64,000 nucleotides of DNA from Apteryx mantelli (GCF_036417845.1 NC_089982.1:68089684-68153683); one strand, 5' to 3'; positions 49,229 through 63,800 are shown, counted from the first letter of the stretch. Numbers and translations are program-made. Notes: generated from the sequence alone by a model not told the origin.

Positions 49229-50676
49229 GCAATGATGCTTTAAATACATATCCCTGTAAAGATTAAGTGTATAATTTAATTGTCCTTGTATCAGATGAAA
49301 AAACCATGATTCCCCACAGCAGCCTATTGACTCCTTCAACCTTGCCTCTTGAAACCTTACTGAACGCAGAAGCTGATACTGCAGGTTTTATATTTATAAT
49401 GATTAATTAATTCTGCACTAAGCAATGTTCCTGACTGCAAGAACAAAATCCACTTTAGAAAACATAAATGACAGCTTGCCTAAAATAATTAACACCAGTG
49501 CTGATAGAATTGGGATGTTCTCCCTCTGCTTTACACTAGCATATTTGAGAGAATTTAATTACTAATATTTCTGACTAGCAGAATTGCATTAAAGAAGCAC
49601 TTGATGTGGCAGGATTGAAAATTCATATAAAGTATGCTACAGAAATATAATGTAGATGGAATAAATGCTGGTTAAAAATGAAGATATAATTAACTCACAG
49701 TTATGCATATAAGAATATTTCCATTTTTTTTCGAGGAAAACAGATCCTATTAAAAATAACCTGCCTGCAAGTATCATCTCATTCCTCTGCCAGTCAAATA
49801 ACCAGGTAGGGTTTGGCTATGCAGCACAGCAACCTGAACTCTTTCGCCTCGGTGCAGAACAAGTCTGATAAGCATTGCTCTGATAATGGGAAGGTCTCAC
49901 CAGTAAGCGAAAGTACGGGTGTTTTGTGGTTTGGAAAGAACAGTCCTTCCTCCCTAGCCTCAGTAGAAACTCTCTGCTCAATTCATTTGGGATGGATTTT
50001 GGCCCTTAGCATGTTGAATAATGTAAAGCTATGTGTTAGTTTACACAAGCCCTTGAAACAGGACAATTTATCCCTGGAAGGGGACGGTGAGTATTTTCTG
50101 TGGGCTGGATGGTCTTATCTGCCAATTCTGGCATTGTGTAACTGCTTACAGAATTCATTAACTTCAAATCGAAAGCTTAGGTGACTGGTTCCTGTGATAT
50201 AAATAAATGTGGCAGGAGCATGTAAGAGTCTCCTGTATTCTCCTTTGAATTTCTGGGAGGATTACATAAAATTTTGTTAAAAATGCAGACTCTCAGCCAG
50301 AGAAAATGACATAAAGTTATTATCAAACTGTGTCTCTCAAAGCAAGGCCTTCTGTGAGTAAAATGATGTGATAATATCATCATGGTTTTCTTCCTGTTAA
50401 TCCTTATCACTTCTGTATTTTATATGTGTATATCTGAGTATTGGCAATGGTATTCCATAAAATCTGTCTTTATCCCTTCATGAAAACCCATATGTGTGGT
50501 TGTAAAGCAAGACTGATATACATCTCCGTATCACCTGCAACTGCTAGTGGTTGTTTCCTGGATGGAGTCCAGTAACTTCACCATACTTTGGAGCCACGTT
50601 TATGAACATGTAATACATACAGCTTATTCTTCTTTCTTAGATGTTTTTCCTTCACATCACATGAAGGACCTGAGAG

Positions 50677-50696
50677 CAGAGTAAGTCAGAGTAAGT
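50677..50696. repeat. 10-bp tandem pair
   Basis: CAGAGTAAGT occurs twice head to tail without a mismatch. Each copy contains a splice-donor-like GTAAGT, probably by chance. Confidence 0.85.
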
Positions 50697-51208
50697 TAGT
50701 GCAATGTGTCCTTCCCATCATTTTCAGATTTTCAGCACAAATGTCATCCTTTCTTCTTTCCCTGGTCAGGGGTATCACAGAAAATCTCAGTATTATCAGG
50801 GGCCCATTTCCATAACATAGAGAGTTCATAAAGATAAAATGAAGAGCCATCTGGTCTATTTTCCAACATGTTCCTACTCCTCTAGTGGTTTATAGGCATA
50901 TGTTTTGCCTACACATAGCCTTGCTTAAAGATGCAATTTTACAGTGCCTGTAAAGCTGTCCCTCTCACTTGTGGGTGGAAAAAAGGAGAACTGGATGGCT
51001 TCATTTACTGAAAAAAATGGAGACAGATGTAAATTGTCTTCCTAAGGCAGTGTATTCTCTGCACTCTAGGTGGGATTCCTCCAAATAAGTAGTAAGGATT
51101 GGAAAGGGCATGAGAAAGCAATCTGTAATATCTATTTAGGTTATTTCTGCTTAATACTAATTATTACTTAATAATGCATAGTATTTTTATTTGCTTGTAT
51201 ATGTTAAA

Positions 51209-51310
51209 AGTGCTGTAAAAGTATTAACTGGTTAACTCCCAGGACACCCTTGTGAGGTGGGTAGAGGAATAGTATCTTGCTTCCATACTTCTTTCCATAA
51301 TAAGGGAACA
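51209..51310 (-). mobile_element. MIR-type SINE 3' fragment, minus strand
   Basis: The + strand reads AAGTGCTGTAAAAGTATTAA, ACTCCCAGGACACCCTTGTG, AGGTGGGTAGAGGAATAGTA and ATACTTCTTTCCATAATAAG. This follows antisense MIR: GCGCTTTACAAATATTAACT, CCTCACAACACCCCTGTGAG, GTAGGTANNATTATTATCCC, CATTTTACAGATAAGG. Order and spacing are preserved over about 100 bases. Confidence 0.6.
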
Positions 51311-52650
51311 ATTAAAATGAAATTGATCAGCTAACTTTACAGAGACCCTAATTCCTACAAATAGGAAATAATAGGTCTAAATGAGTATACTTCTGGGTGT
51401 TTAAAAGCAGTATTCATCAGTTGGATTACAGCTGATTTTTCAATGTAATTAACTTTATATCCAAAAAGCAACTTTATTGGTTCACTTCTAGAGTATTAAG
51501 CACAATAGGAGGGATGCCCCATTTTCTCTGGCAATAATCAGGTTCCCTTCAGCCTTGTAATTGATTCAAGCAGGAACCATATTATTGTCTAGTAAAACAG
51601 AGCATCCGTCCTATTATCCCTTAAGTAGCAGCCAGTCTAGGAAGAAAACAGTTACAATGATATATGAAGTTAAGACAGATGCCAACTAAATAGATATCTG
51701 AGTAAGCTAGAAAGAAAGGATTAAACAGTTTGAAGAATCAATAAGGGTACTACTTCAGCTAACCATTGTGCAACTCATCAACTAATCTCTCATGATTACT
51801 GTTCATATCCTGAGTGCCCCAATATTATTACACACTGCACAGACACATCACAAGCCCAAGAAGGCTCACAGTCTAATTTGTCAGCTTTCGTTCCTTCCCC
51901 ACTGATTCCATACCTCCTTTCTGGTAGCCTACCAGTATCTTGAAGTTTTCACATTATTGCATTGGTGCACCCCACTGCCAGAGGATCAGAGGACCTGGAA
52001 GGACTGATCTCACTGCCCCTCTGTTAGGCAGGGTTAGGCCTCAGAGTTTTGGGGCAAACCCAGCTTTGGTCAGTGTCATTTACATATATTTGTTTTTTAT
52101 TCACATCTTAAGTGCAGCATGATGATAAAAAAAACCCTGTAATTCTATCAGGAAATAGGCATAAGAAATGCAGTACAGTTATCCCAGGTGCAGGGTTTTC
52201 TGAAGGAAAGGGTGTGTTATGGCTAGGTAATGGAGCCTGAATATGGCAAGAGGGATGAAGAAAATAATTCTCTTCTGGCAGAGAAGCAAGAATGTGAGAA
52301 GCGGTTCACTGTCAGCATCTGAAATGATATTGGTAATAACTGGATCCTCAGCAGTAGGTGTCTCCTGCAAGGACTGCCTGGACTACTAGTAGAGGAGTTG
52401 CTTCCTGGCCACTGCTGGTCAGGGAAAGTGGAAATCTGACAAGTATCACTTTAGCAGCAGAGTGAAGATACCTGCTCCTTACTACTGGAATTAAGTTCTT
52501 TTCTGAAGTGAGATGGGGCATGTTTACGTTTTAGGATTCCTAGCTGATCAGCTTTGGACAACTGACTCAGAGATGAGGTAGGTGACCTTGCTGAGTGGTT
52601 CTGATGGGAATTGTACCACTGGTCAGCGAAGAAGTCTACACTGCATACTC

Positions 52651-52686
52651 TGGGGCTGAGCTTGAGCTTGGGTTTGGGCTTGAATT
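52651..52686. repeat. Imperfect GAGCTT/GGGCTT hexamer run
   Basis: Six consecutive hexamers follow a G-A/G-G-C/T-T-T pattern (GGGGCT, GAGCTT, GAGCTT, GGGTTT, GGGCTT, GAATTT). Copies are degenerate. Confidence 0.6.
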
Positions 52687-53177
52687 TATCATCTCTTTAC
52701 ACAATAAAAGTCATTAGCCTAAGTTATGTTGTGGCAAATGGATGGTGTAATTAAGCCCCTGTGGCTGATAGGTTAAAGAAAAGCCAGCAGTGAACACCTA
52801 TGTATGGAATATGGTTCTCTGAGATGCTGCGTCTCAGCTGAGACAGTGCTGGCTGCCAGAGTACTTCTCTTAATGCTGAGTGAGAAATAAAACACATTCA
52901 CACACACCACCTGAGCCTTCAGGCAACTCATGTGACTTTGAACTTCAACAGAGGGCCTCCCATTAAGACCACTGTTTGCATGGCCGCTCCTCCCCTAGCC
53001 TACTCTGCTGGATAGGGGAGAGGGAAAGGATCCCATAAACACATGCCAATTTCAGCTGTGAAACTTGTGATTTCCCTCCTTCTCCTTGTTGAAAGGCAGA
53101 CAAATTAAGCCATCTGCAGTGTAACTTGTCCCATTTGATGGTACATTGGAAAAGAAGGGGCAGGCACTGCTCTTGGC

Positions 53178-53197
53178 TGGGAAGCACTAGCTTCCCA
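53178..53197. repeat. 8-bp-arm hairpin with ACTA loop
   Basis: TGGGAAGC, ACTA, GCTTCCCA. Several stems of this size are expected by chance in the window. Confidence 0.8.
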
Positions 53198-53789
53198 CTC
53201 GGAGCTGAGATGTGTGAATGCCTCTGGCCTAATTTGGACACAGCAGGAAGCTCACAGGGCCAAAGCCCAGGGCTCAGACCCACAGTGGCACACAAAGTGT
53301 CCATATACTTATTGCAACTTTCTAGTGTCTAATTTCAACTCCCTCTTCTATATATTGGCAGGGGGAGGGATATTTATACTTATTTTGATCTGTCCCTGAA
53401 TGTTTTTTATGCCTCTTTTCCTTCTTTACCTCTCAGTTTCTCCTCATTAAAAGAAAAATCAATCTTCTGTTTGTTCTCAAACTTAAGGGTTGTTCTGAAT
53501 GAGAACTAGCTGCTAAGGGCGTCAGGGCACTTACTTACTTTGTTTTGCTACATCTGAAATAGAGTACAACATGTAATGGAGAGGAGGAGGCTGCCTGTTA
53601 CTTTCTTGCAAGTAAATGCATTGCACTCAGACTTTGTGGCTGCTGTCAGTGTTTGGCAGAAAGTTATACATTTAAGAGGACATCTGAAGCATCTACAAAC
53701 TTTCCCTCCACCCCTCCAGCCGTAAATTACACCATCAGCCAGGCTAGCACCAAATAATCAAAGGGAGGAGTTAAAAGGTAGTTGAATTA

Positions 53790-53815
53790 TGTCAGTGCTC
53801 TTCAGCACTGATATC
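53790..53815. repeat. Hairpin, 11 pairs with tetraloop
   Basis: TCAGTGCT (53793-53800), loop CTTC, AGCACTGA (53805-53812) form eight exact pairs. In RNA the stem extends by a G-U and two A-U pairs on the outside. Confidence 0.8.
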
Positions 53816-56800
53816 TAGTTTGGGTCATTCAGCCACATCCAACTAAGTTCATTTGCTTTACTTACCCCTTCTTGTTTTCTTTTCTCCGTTGAGACATGGT
53901 GCTATCCCTGCAGTCATCCAGCCTTCCCACTTCCCTCACTTATCTGGGAGAGTGGGAAACCAACCCTTTCACTTGTGTGGGGCAGCACTTCTCCCTGAAT
54001 CAGGCTAGGATTTTTCCCCCGTGACTTCTTTTCTAAGTTCTTGTTGACAGAACAGGGAACAGTTTTCTAAAATCTAATCATTAGGATATAGAGGATATTC
54101 CTTTTCTAGACTATATTACATCTCAATAGTAACCCTTTAAATCTCATTGTGCATGGATCTAGTGAATGACAGCATTTGCTAAGCTGAGTATCAGGTTCCA
54201 CTCCATCTGTCAAAAAGCCCTGTTTAGGATAACTTGGCCCCAAAAGCTCAGATCAGACAGATGCAGACAGCAGGAAGACTGCAAGCCTCAAGCCAAAAGA
54301 CAATTCTTGAAGGATCATAGACATTATTATGGTTACTACAGCTAGGATTTCTTCATTCCTTGACATTATCAAGCATAACAAATGCTGCCCAAAAGCTTCA
54401 TTGAATGGGGCTGAGTGTTTATTAACATCAAGAGCGGTATCACAGTCTTCCACTGTATTTCAATAATAAAGACAGAATTCTATTTTATTTTACCTTCCAT
54501 CTTCCCTGTGGAAAAAAAAGCCATTTTCTTTCCCATTTCATTTCAGAAGGAGGAAGCCCTTTCCTCCTTTACCCCCTTAGGAACTTGATTGTGATTCTGA
54601 GCAATACCCTTTCAGGCTAGTCTTACATCATTATCTTGCTGATTGTGTCAACTCCTTTCATGGATTCTGCCCTCGGAAGGTTGCTTTTTTTTAACTCCTA
54701 ATAAATAAATCTGTAAAAGGAAACAAATATAAACAATCCCCCAACATTTTAATCTTATTATCAAGAAGTTTCATTCTCAACTGTTCTTTTTGTACATGAG
54801 CTCTGCATTGCTGTACATTTTTTCAAACTAGTGAATAATGTTAATTCATCAGGGATGGAGGAGAAGTTACTATTCACACACACCAGTAAACAGATATTTG
54901 GTTAACAAAAATGAAAGCCAAACCTTCTTCATCAGGCTGTATAGTTTTCCTAGACACTATGGTCTGTGAAGTGTCTAATTCTGTACAAAGTTTTACAAGG
55001 AGCATAAGAACTGTACCAGTTCTTCATTTTATCTTTACAAAGTTCAGCCTAGAAATCAGACCAGAAATCCAGTCAATGTCAATGAGATACCCGCTTTCCA
55101 AAAGACTGATAGTTTTCTCCATCAAGGAGGTTTAGATAGTTATTTGCTTAAATATTGTCTGCATGTCTTAAAGCTTTTTGGTGGAGAAAAACAAAAAGCT
55201 TTCCTGTACTGAGTTTCACGGGTTATTTTCTGGATTCCATTTTTATTTTCAATATCTAAATGATTTAGGAGCTCGCTGTTCTGTGTTCAAAGTTAAAAGC
55301 TGCCTCTTGCCATGTTTATCACTTACTACAATGCCATTTAAAAGATATGAGCAAATGGTTTCAAACATTCAGATACTTTTTATCTGAATAACCCAGGGAT
55401 GCCACATCAGATCAGATTATCTGTGTATATCAGTGGTGGGGTGCCTGAGATTTCTGATTTCCCCTGCCACACTTAGGATCTCTTCTTCTGGAGAGGGGCT
55501 TTTTGGAACTTTTAGGGGTGGTGTTTTCTATCTTCAGGGGATTCCAAAAAGGAGACTACTTTGTCACTAATACCACAATAAATCAAAACACCCTTTCCCC
55601 ACGTAGTTCATCTTTGCAATTTTTAATTGTGTTTTCATTGACACGTCTCCTCCTACCCATGGAGAGAGCAGTCAACCTGCTTTATAAATAAAGAGTTTGC
55701 TGCAGTCATTGGACTAGCTACCAAAAGCAGTAGGCATCAAAGTAGCTCATAGCAGAGCTACAAGCAGTAAGGGGGTTGTCCTGGAAGCAAAAGAAGACAC
55801 CTGGAAACTAAGTTGAGCTTATGCTTACTGAAAGTAGAAAGCTAAGAAAAAAAGAAGTTGTGAGACAGAAGAAAAGAGACTGAGCTTATTGGGTACAAAG
55901 TGCTGTGAAGTCATGAGCTTCTGATCAAGGGAACTGCTTGCAGTTGCTTTCCATCCTGTTCTAGAAAAACAGATGGGATATGCATTTTCTTGAGGAGAGC
56001 AGGGCTAAATAAACCAGAAGAAAACAAAGAATATATTTGAGTTTTAGCACTGATTTCTTGTCAGAGTAAAGACAGATTACAAAACCACAAATCCACAAGA
56101 CCATGAAAATTTGCAGAAGGGGAAAAAAATTAGAGACATTATTTTTCAAGTCTCCTGTAAATAGTCTGCCATCTTTTCACCGATGTCACCAGTATCTAGC
56201 AAGCCTCATATGCCATTTTCCTAAAACCTTAATACAGATGTAGCATAATAAAAATAAATGGGTTGCAGAACAAAATTCAGTAAAGTGAGTCATTGTTATT
56301 GTTGTTTGTTTGCTATTGGTACATAATGATCTCAATACAAAAGACATTTCTGAGAGAGCTGAGAGAACGCCTAGATTTGTATCGTAGGATGCCTATCCTC
56401 TCCTTTCCTCTGAGTCTCAGAATTAATGGCAAAGGTGGTTAAATGTAGAAGAGCTCATTAATCTGTCTCTGTCTGAAGCATTTTACAGAGATACCATGCA
56501 AATCAATGCCTGAGAGGTAGTTAGCATTATGCTTATGTAAGCAGCACTGCATAGGTACAAAATCCACTGTTCTTCTTTAGCTGTACAATGTTTGAACCAA
56601 TATTTATTTACTTTTGTTTAATAATGTCAGTAGGCGGTCTGAAACTGTTAACCTTTTTCTGAAAGAGTTGAGTGAATTGAAAGCTTAAGGTAGCATTGTT
56701 ATTTTAAGATTTTCTCTAAAAATTCTCATTCTGAATGTAGTTTATGTTACGAATAATATTTATGCAGAAAGTAAAACACTGCACCTTTCCACTTATGTCC

Positions 56801-57797
56801 CTGTTGGATACCCATGTGCAGGAGGCAAACCGTTACTGTAGCCCTTAATGTGATTAAATGAATTCTAGCCTTAGAGTTTACAAGGCAGAAAACTGTCGGT
56901 GCATCGAATAATGCCATGCATCTTTAATTAGTCATGTATACCAGTGTTGAGGCTAACACACACATAAATAAAAGCTAAGAATGGTGTTACACACTCAGTA
57001 TAAAGAAGAGAAGAGATGTAAAGATTAATAAACAAAGGAAATCAAAAAGTTTCTGTGGAGGGCCATGAATGGAGACAAGGAGAACAGCTAGTCTCTCTCA
57101 GGCACTAAGCTCAAAGCAACACAAACATGTCAAAAAAATGGAAGATTTTTTATGCAGAACTAAATATTGTTCAGTGATAAAAATAGCTTTCTTCATTCTT
57201 GATTAAATAGAAGAGAAGTACCCTAAGGGTAGTAAAGGGCGTTATCAGCAGAGAACAATAAAAAACTGATCGAGAGAAGTAATCTTTCTCATCTCAGAGG
57301 GACTACCACAGTTGTTACATTACACTTGTTGCAGTTTATCTTTATGCAAGACTCTACAGTATCTTTCAGATTAATTTACCATCTTAGGAATCTGTTATAC
57401 CTTTTGCGCAAGTAACTCAATTTAAAGATTTCTAGTGAGTAAAAATGAAGGTGGTAGCTTTCATTTCAGAACCAACCTGCACACTGTGCATGTCTGAATA
57501 ACTTGCTGCATTTGTATTTTACAAATATTTGATACCAGCAGTTGTATAAATCACCAATATGATTTTGATAAAAAATTTGAAAACATAAAAGGGTTGAATT
57601 TCAAGCTTGGGGAAGTGAAGGATTGAGAATATTATCTGTTTACAGGAAGCTACTAGCATGGCTTCTGCCACCATAGACCCAGGCATATGGATCCACTTGT
57701 CACCTCAGGTGGGGTTCAACCCCATCACTTTTGAAGTCAGTGGCACCAGCTGCACTGGTTGCATCAGCTCAGAGGCAGGAGTAGCTCCCAAAAGGCT

Positions 57798-57811
57798 GCG
57801 CTCATGAGCGC
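57798..57811. repeat. 14-bp GC-rich palindrome with two CpGs
   Basis: GCGCTCATGAGCGC reads the same on both strands. CpG is rare around it, so two retained CpGs in a small palindrome are slightly unexpected. Confidence 0.8.
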
Positions 57812-60800
57812 CAGGGCTTTCCTGTTGCTTGTCTTATGAGTGGCTGCCATCATTTCTACTCTCTGATCCAGTTTAATTCCTTTAAAACATCATTACTGCT
57901 TTGGGTTACTTATCAAATGCCATAGTTCAGGTGAAACACAGGTGTTCATTATAAACTTATCTGCCTATACCTTTCTCTAATCTTTTGAGATTAACTTTTC
58001 CATGCTTGCTCTTAGCCCAAAAGTTGATGTCCCTAACAGTTTAAATAAAACCCATTCATCAGGTGTGAGATCACCGACGGTGAGAATAATATATTTATTG
58101 TGCTGTAGTAAGACTTTAGGACGTCTTTGCCATATATCCTCCAAAATGAAAGGTATGTGACATTTATAAATGTAATCTCTCCCAGCAGACAAACATTGCT
58201 GAGGAAGAGGTCTAGACCAAATGCGCTATAATGATTATTAAGATAAATAATCAGAATGTATGAGGTGGAGAGCTAGTTTGTACACATGGAGGATGAATTT
58301 CCTGCCAAGCTGTTTAGAGAAAGAGGGAACTATCTAAATGGACAATGCAAATGCTTTAGTTGCTTAGTGTTCACTGTTTTGCTGAAGGTTTAGACCTACA
58401 GTCAGGTATCAGAATCATCAGGGAAATCTAAATAAAGAAAATAGATACAGCTCTAGCTTATGAGAAGTAACTCTCTAACTGAAGGAAGGGTCACATTCAA
58501 GGAGTCATTTTAAAAGCCAAAGCTATCAGTCATAAACAGGGAGGCAAATTATGGTGCTTCCATGATAATAATAAAAGCATTTATGACTACATGGACTTTT
58601 CTTTGCCCTGGACTCGTGCATGCATCTCAGGAGACAATGAATTCATATGTAATGTACCACTGGTTGGAAATTTCATTGCTATGAACCCACAGTATGGATT
58701 ACATAGTTCACCCTGTGTTTTACAGATGAGCTAAATTACATTGTGCCCTCCATGTGTTCCAGGGGATATTGATTAGATGGCTTCAGTTTGAAGAAAGGAA
58801 AAAAAAAGACTGTTCTATGAGTTTCCTCATTTGCATATTTTCTTTTCATCTTCCCAATTTCAGGCAATAATTAGCTTGCAGAAGTCAACAACACTTATCT
58901 ATTCTCTAGCTTGAAACATCACACTTGCATTTTTACAATAAACTTTGGCAGACCAGGGAGTGTATTCTTCACATAGAAACTTAAGATAAATTGTAACAAA
59001 AAGCCTTAGTTCCTTATTCTTTTGTTAGCTTGAATAACTGACATTATCTTAATGTCTGTTTGCTTGCAACTTCTACCCTCACACCAGTGTGAAAAAATGA
59101 AAACGACAGAGACTCTCTGATATTACTGGGCAAGGCGTAGTTAGAAATACTTAATGCCATTCCAGAGATTCATTGGCAAAAAGCTACAAATGAAAATTAT
59201 TATGATGAGTTTAAAATTATTATAGAACTGTCACATTTCTAATATTTCATATCACTTCTGACCATAAGCTCCACAACTATAAAAGCAATATCTTTTACTC
59301 TTCAAGGTGCACAGATGATGGCTTGCATTCTTCAGGGCTTATCATGTTAAAATGCCTTTAATTATGTTCCAGATAACTGTTCGGAAGGCATTCTTAAATC
59401 TCTTCAAGGTCAAAACCTGACTTCTTGCTGATCCTCAGATCATCATTCTATGATTTCTGTTTCACTGACATAATATCTCTATTATTCTTGGGAATCACTG
59501 TACTGCTGTGTAGGCCACGCTGGCGTATGATTACATCAACTGTCCCTAAAGGTTCAGATACTGTTTACTTATGTCTGTTTCTCCTTTACTAGTCCTTAAA
59601 GGTCAGGCAGATTGAAAACTAATGTATGTACTTATTTCATATTTGAAACAGGTATTAATACTGCTAAGTTACTCCTTTTTTCCCTGCAGCTGGGGACATG
59701 AATATCAAACATATGATAAACAGAAGAAGCATCTTACAAACTTATGTTTCTGATGACATATTGTAATGAAAATGAGGAAGAAATGATTGGTTGCCAACCA
59801 GAGATATAACGAGGCACCTTGAGAACCCGAGTCCTGTAGTTTATGTTGAGTTCAAACGATTGCTAGGTATATAGCACAGTAATAGACTCTACTCCCAAAC
59901 CATTAATTTAAACTCTCAGACACAAAAACCCAAAGAAGAATTTTCTTCATGGATCACTGCCCTTGTTAACAAGTATCAAATAGGATAAATTGTATATTAT
60001 AGCACTGTCCACTAGCTCTGCTATATTTAAACCTTTCAGTGTTTCTGTTATTATAACACTCCTTACTAAGGGAATGATAATATCCACCAGTTAAAAAAAC
60101 CTGATATAAATTGAAATTTTGCCTTTTAGTACATATGCTCTTTGTAAAATATTCTGGTTGGTATATATGGTAAGAACAGTAACAGAAGCAAACTTCCAGC
60201 AACCTAAAGCAATTCCAAACTTCCACAATCTTTACAGTATCTCATGCAGAGTCCTTCTCTAATACATACAAACACAAGATGCCCATTCGGAATAAATTAC
60301 TGCAAATATGCTACAGTTCATTAAATGAGTCCATAATATAATGTACTTCTTAAGAAGTGCAACCTACCATACACAGTAAGATAAACAAATATATAAACAC
60401 TGTTAAATATAAAATTAAGGATCATTTTCAAAACCAATCTGAACTTAAGTCTATATTGCATTCACATAAATAAGAGTCAGAAAAGGAGCAGTCCTTTCGA
60501 AATGAATATTAGAATAACAGTGAAAACAAACGCAGTCATCAGAAAAATATATCCTTAACTTCCATTTAAGACAATAGGTAAATTTAACAAACTTTCCATC
60601 CAAACAAATCTTCCAATTTTTTTTTGTTGTTAAATGATTAAAAGGGTTAAAAGGTAATAGTGATATTTTATTCAAATAACAAACCTCTCATGTGTTATTA
60701 AAACCATATTATATTGTCTTTACTTCTTTATTCAAAAAGAAAACTAATATTTTATTCTTCTGTTCACTTAAAGGACAGTTTTGCTTACCAGCTATTTAAA

Positions 60801-63800
60801 CAGTCCGGTAAATCTTTGAGTAGAAGGAGGAAATAATACTGCATGCTCTTTGTAGTCTTTAGAAAATGGAATTTAAAGACTCCTATTCTTGGTAATAGAG
60901 TTATGCACTTAATTCTCTGTCTATTTTACTAAAAATTGAGTGCTCTGTAAAATACAATGTTAATTTACTTGTTAACTTCAGCAAAGTACACAGACAGATC
61001 TTGTCCAAAATGAAAAATATAAATAGTTTGCAAGACACAACAATATAAAAGAAAGCATAACGGGTCACATTGGATAGTCAGTCTTCAGACAGAGTCCATT
61101 ACACACTGCATAAGTATAATAAATCATTAGTGAATCAGTATGTATGGCTGGACATGCACACTGACACAACATACTTACAAACTAGTCTGTTCTTGACTTG
61201 ACTATATGTTGCATTTTGGTATATGTTTTCCTTTGAATCCTTCATGGTCAAGAGTTAGTGAATCACTGGTCCTCATTTATTAATACATTCTGGAGATAAA
61301 TCCACAAAAAGAACGAATAAGATTTTTTTAAACTCTGATCATAATTTTTTGTTCACTTGTATTTTTGGGGTGCCCAGTTTAAAGGGCCTGATTTTTACAG
61401 GCAAATCGCTCAGCTGATTATTCAGAAATCAGTAGCCCATTTTTATGAGACTCCCCCTTCTCTTCCTGATCTGAAGTAATATCAAATAGTTAGATTTTAA
61501 GAGTCCCCTGTGCTATATATTTCTATACAATACAATGCCCTTTAAAACCAAGCATTATTTATAAGACAAAAAGCACAATGATTCCCGACCCAGAACTATA
61601 TCATTAGAGGAGCCTGGAAGAAGCTAGTCCATCAAAGTCTAAGATATTAAACTGGTTTGTTTGTCTAGAAGCAGCATAAACAGCCCTTCAAACTTTTGTT
61701 GTGTTACCTGTAATTAATACTAATTAAGGCTGAGGCTCTCAAATATGAAATGGCTGAGGAAATCTGCAGGGTTTGCTTTCCTATTTGTCAACTTTTATTT
61801 GAAAACAGCAGGTTAAATTCTGATCTGAAGAATGTTTTGCCTCAAACTATCATGCAGATTGTTTTGTATCTATCTAATTGCCAAAGACTGCTTTGGTCAA
61901 AACTCCTGAACACATTTTATTGCTAATTTTGGCAATAAACCTGTTAATTAGTTAATTGTAAAGCATTAGTGAATAAAGTAAAAAGGATCCATCTGTTTAT
62001 AAAATAGGATTTCTTCTGGGCATAACATTTACAAACCACAATAGTAGACATCGTATCACCTATTTATTGATTAAAGTCTCTGACTCCTTTTAGAGCTAGA
62101 ATGTGACTTTAAAGGAGATTTGTAATATATGAAGCACAGTTAATACCATTACAGTTTTACTTTTAATATAAACTGGAGGGCCTGAGAGAGCGGCAGAGAA
62201 CTATACCCCCCTCTCTTCTCTATGTCACTGATGCAAATCTGGTGTAGGCTGATAGCAGCCAGAGATGTGACAGCACAAAAGCTGTTCAATTCTCAGAGCA
62301 AATTCACAGTATCTCCAGTTGGAGAAGAATTTTAAGGACACGTCATATCTACTGTTGCCATAAAGATTATTTCAGTGGGCAGACTCAGAAGCCAAATGAA
62401 GTAGCAGGTTTGAGGGAATTTTACCATTCACTTGAATGGGAGCAAGATCATAGATTTTTCCAGGTGAATGCATAAGCAGTCCAGGAAGCTTACACTGCTG
62501 CTACTTATCTTTTCCATGGCCAATTAAATAGGCTTCTTTTCTCAGAGCTGTCAGTGTGGCAGCTTTCATGAGCACTAAATTCATCCTTTAAGGAGAAAAA
62601 CATGTAAAAAAGGTAACGTCTTTTCTGATTTAAAGATACTGCAAAAAAGACCTCTTTTCAATACAGAAAACAAATCTCTTGTATATTCATGTGGATTACA
62701 GAGTAGTTTCCATACCAAAATATTACATTTCTTTTATCAGAGCAAAAGTAAAGATGATACAATATTCTTGTTTGAGATTACAAAATATATAAGATTGGAA
62801 TATTGATAGCACTATACAATATAAAGCAAAGGAGGATTGGATGATGTACTATGGGAGCTGATAAGAATTATATGGCTTCTTGCAAAGTAAAATGACATAA
62901 AAAGATAGAGACTGATGGCAATAGGAAATAAATCTATAAAGGTGATCACAAGAGTAAACAGGGAATAAGTCTGAATAGCTCAGCAGACAGAGACATTTAA
63001 GGGATAATGCTAATTGAATTATGTGTTGTGGCCAGATAGAGTACACTGATGCTTCCATAAGCTGAAGAAAAGCTGAGGCATCTTGGCCTGAACAGATAGC
63101 CTTTATTGCCCCATTTTCTCTCCAGGAGTTCAAAATCTGTACAAAATGGGTTGTTAACACCTGTTCTATTTGTGGGCATTGAGGCCCACTTATTCCGCTT
63201 TGGATGTAAGGGAGTTATGAACGGTTCTTTAAAAAGGTAGGGAATTAGACCACATTCAGAGAGGGACATTGTATGAGAGACCCACTCAAGAAGCGTTATT
63301 ATATTGCTATAAAGCAAACTACCACACGCGGAGACAGAGAATGTTGCATTTTCTTAGTGTGTGACTCATCTAAATCTAGTCATCTAAATCAGGCATCTAA
63401 TCAAAGCTATTCAGCTAGACTCCCTCTAAGGTTAAAGGAGAGATCTGGAGACACTTCTGAGGAATTATTTAGCCTTTCTGCCTTTCCTTTCTATCTGAGG
63501 ATGGACCACCATCTGGAGGGTGCTTAAATAAATGAGGCTGCTGTTAATGTTGAGGTAGAAACTGGGCAGTATACCAGTGGAGCAATCAGGCACTACATTT
63601 AATAAAGGACTGACATGCTCTGAAATTAAGTAGAAGTATTACTACCATTGAACTTCAACTCCCTAACTCAGCTAGCTAAGTCCTCTGTCAGTTCTTGGGG
63701 GGGCTCTTCCCAGTGAGGGGTCAGCACCAGGCTTCATCAGGGCTTGATGCAGACCAGGAGCTATCTCATATGTCTGACTCTCTTCCTGAAGTAAACCAGT

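Larger units (their letters stand above)
47004..51208. other. Non-coding AT-rich DNA
   Basis: No coding region is supported. The 123-codon + frame at 49813-50184 begins in a GC-richer patch but lacks any recognisable domain or splice context. The stretch at 49380-49500 (TTATAATGATTAATTAATTC and neighbours) looks like the AT-rich type of conserved non-coding element, which only an alignment could decide. A T-rich tract lies at 49201-49228. Confidence 0.4.
51311..57797. other. Non-coding DNA, repeats very sparse
   Basis: Largely unique sequence. A GC-richer patch at 52960-53330 carries a 113-codon minus frame (52963-53304) without a known domain, plus the hairpin at 53178. Two short hairpins and a hexamer run are listed separately. 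At 57725-57770 a motif like AAGTCAGTGGCACC recalls old sauropsid repeats but cannot be assigned. Confidence 0.45.

Noticed and set aside
50085..50145. Possible CR1 3' end (GGGCTGGATGGTCTTATCTG then ATTCTGGCATTGTG)
   Set aside because: Only one block resembles CR1 and the terminal octamer is too degenerate to trust.
49813..50184. 123-codon + frame starting in a GC-richer patch
   Set aside because: No recognisable family, no clear splice sites and no codon pattern that separates it from chance.
52963..53304. 113-codon minus frame in GC-richer DNA
   Set aside because: No known domain; the start and end are not supported by promoter, splice or poly-A signals.
58720..58755. Possible antisense MIR core (TTTTACAGATGAGCTAAATT)
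   Set aside because: A single short word without the flanking MIR blocks in order.
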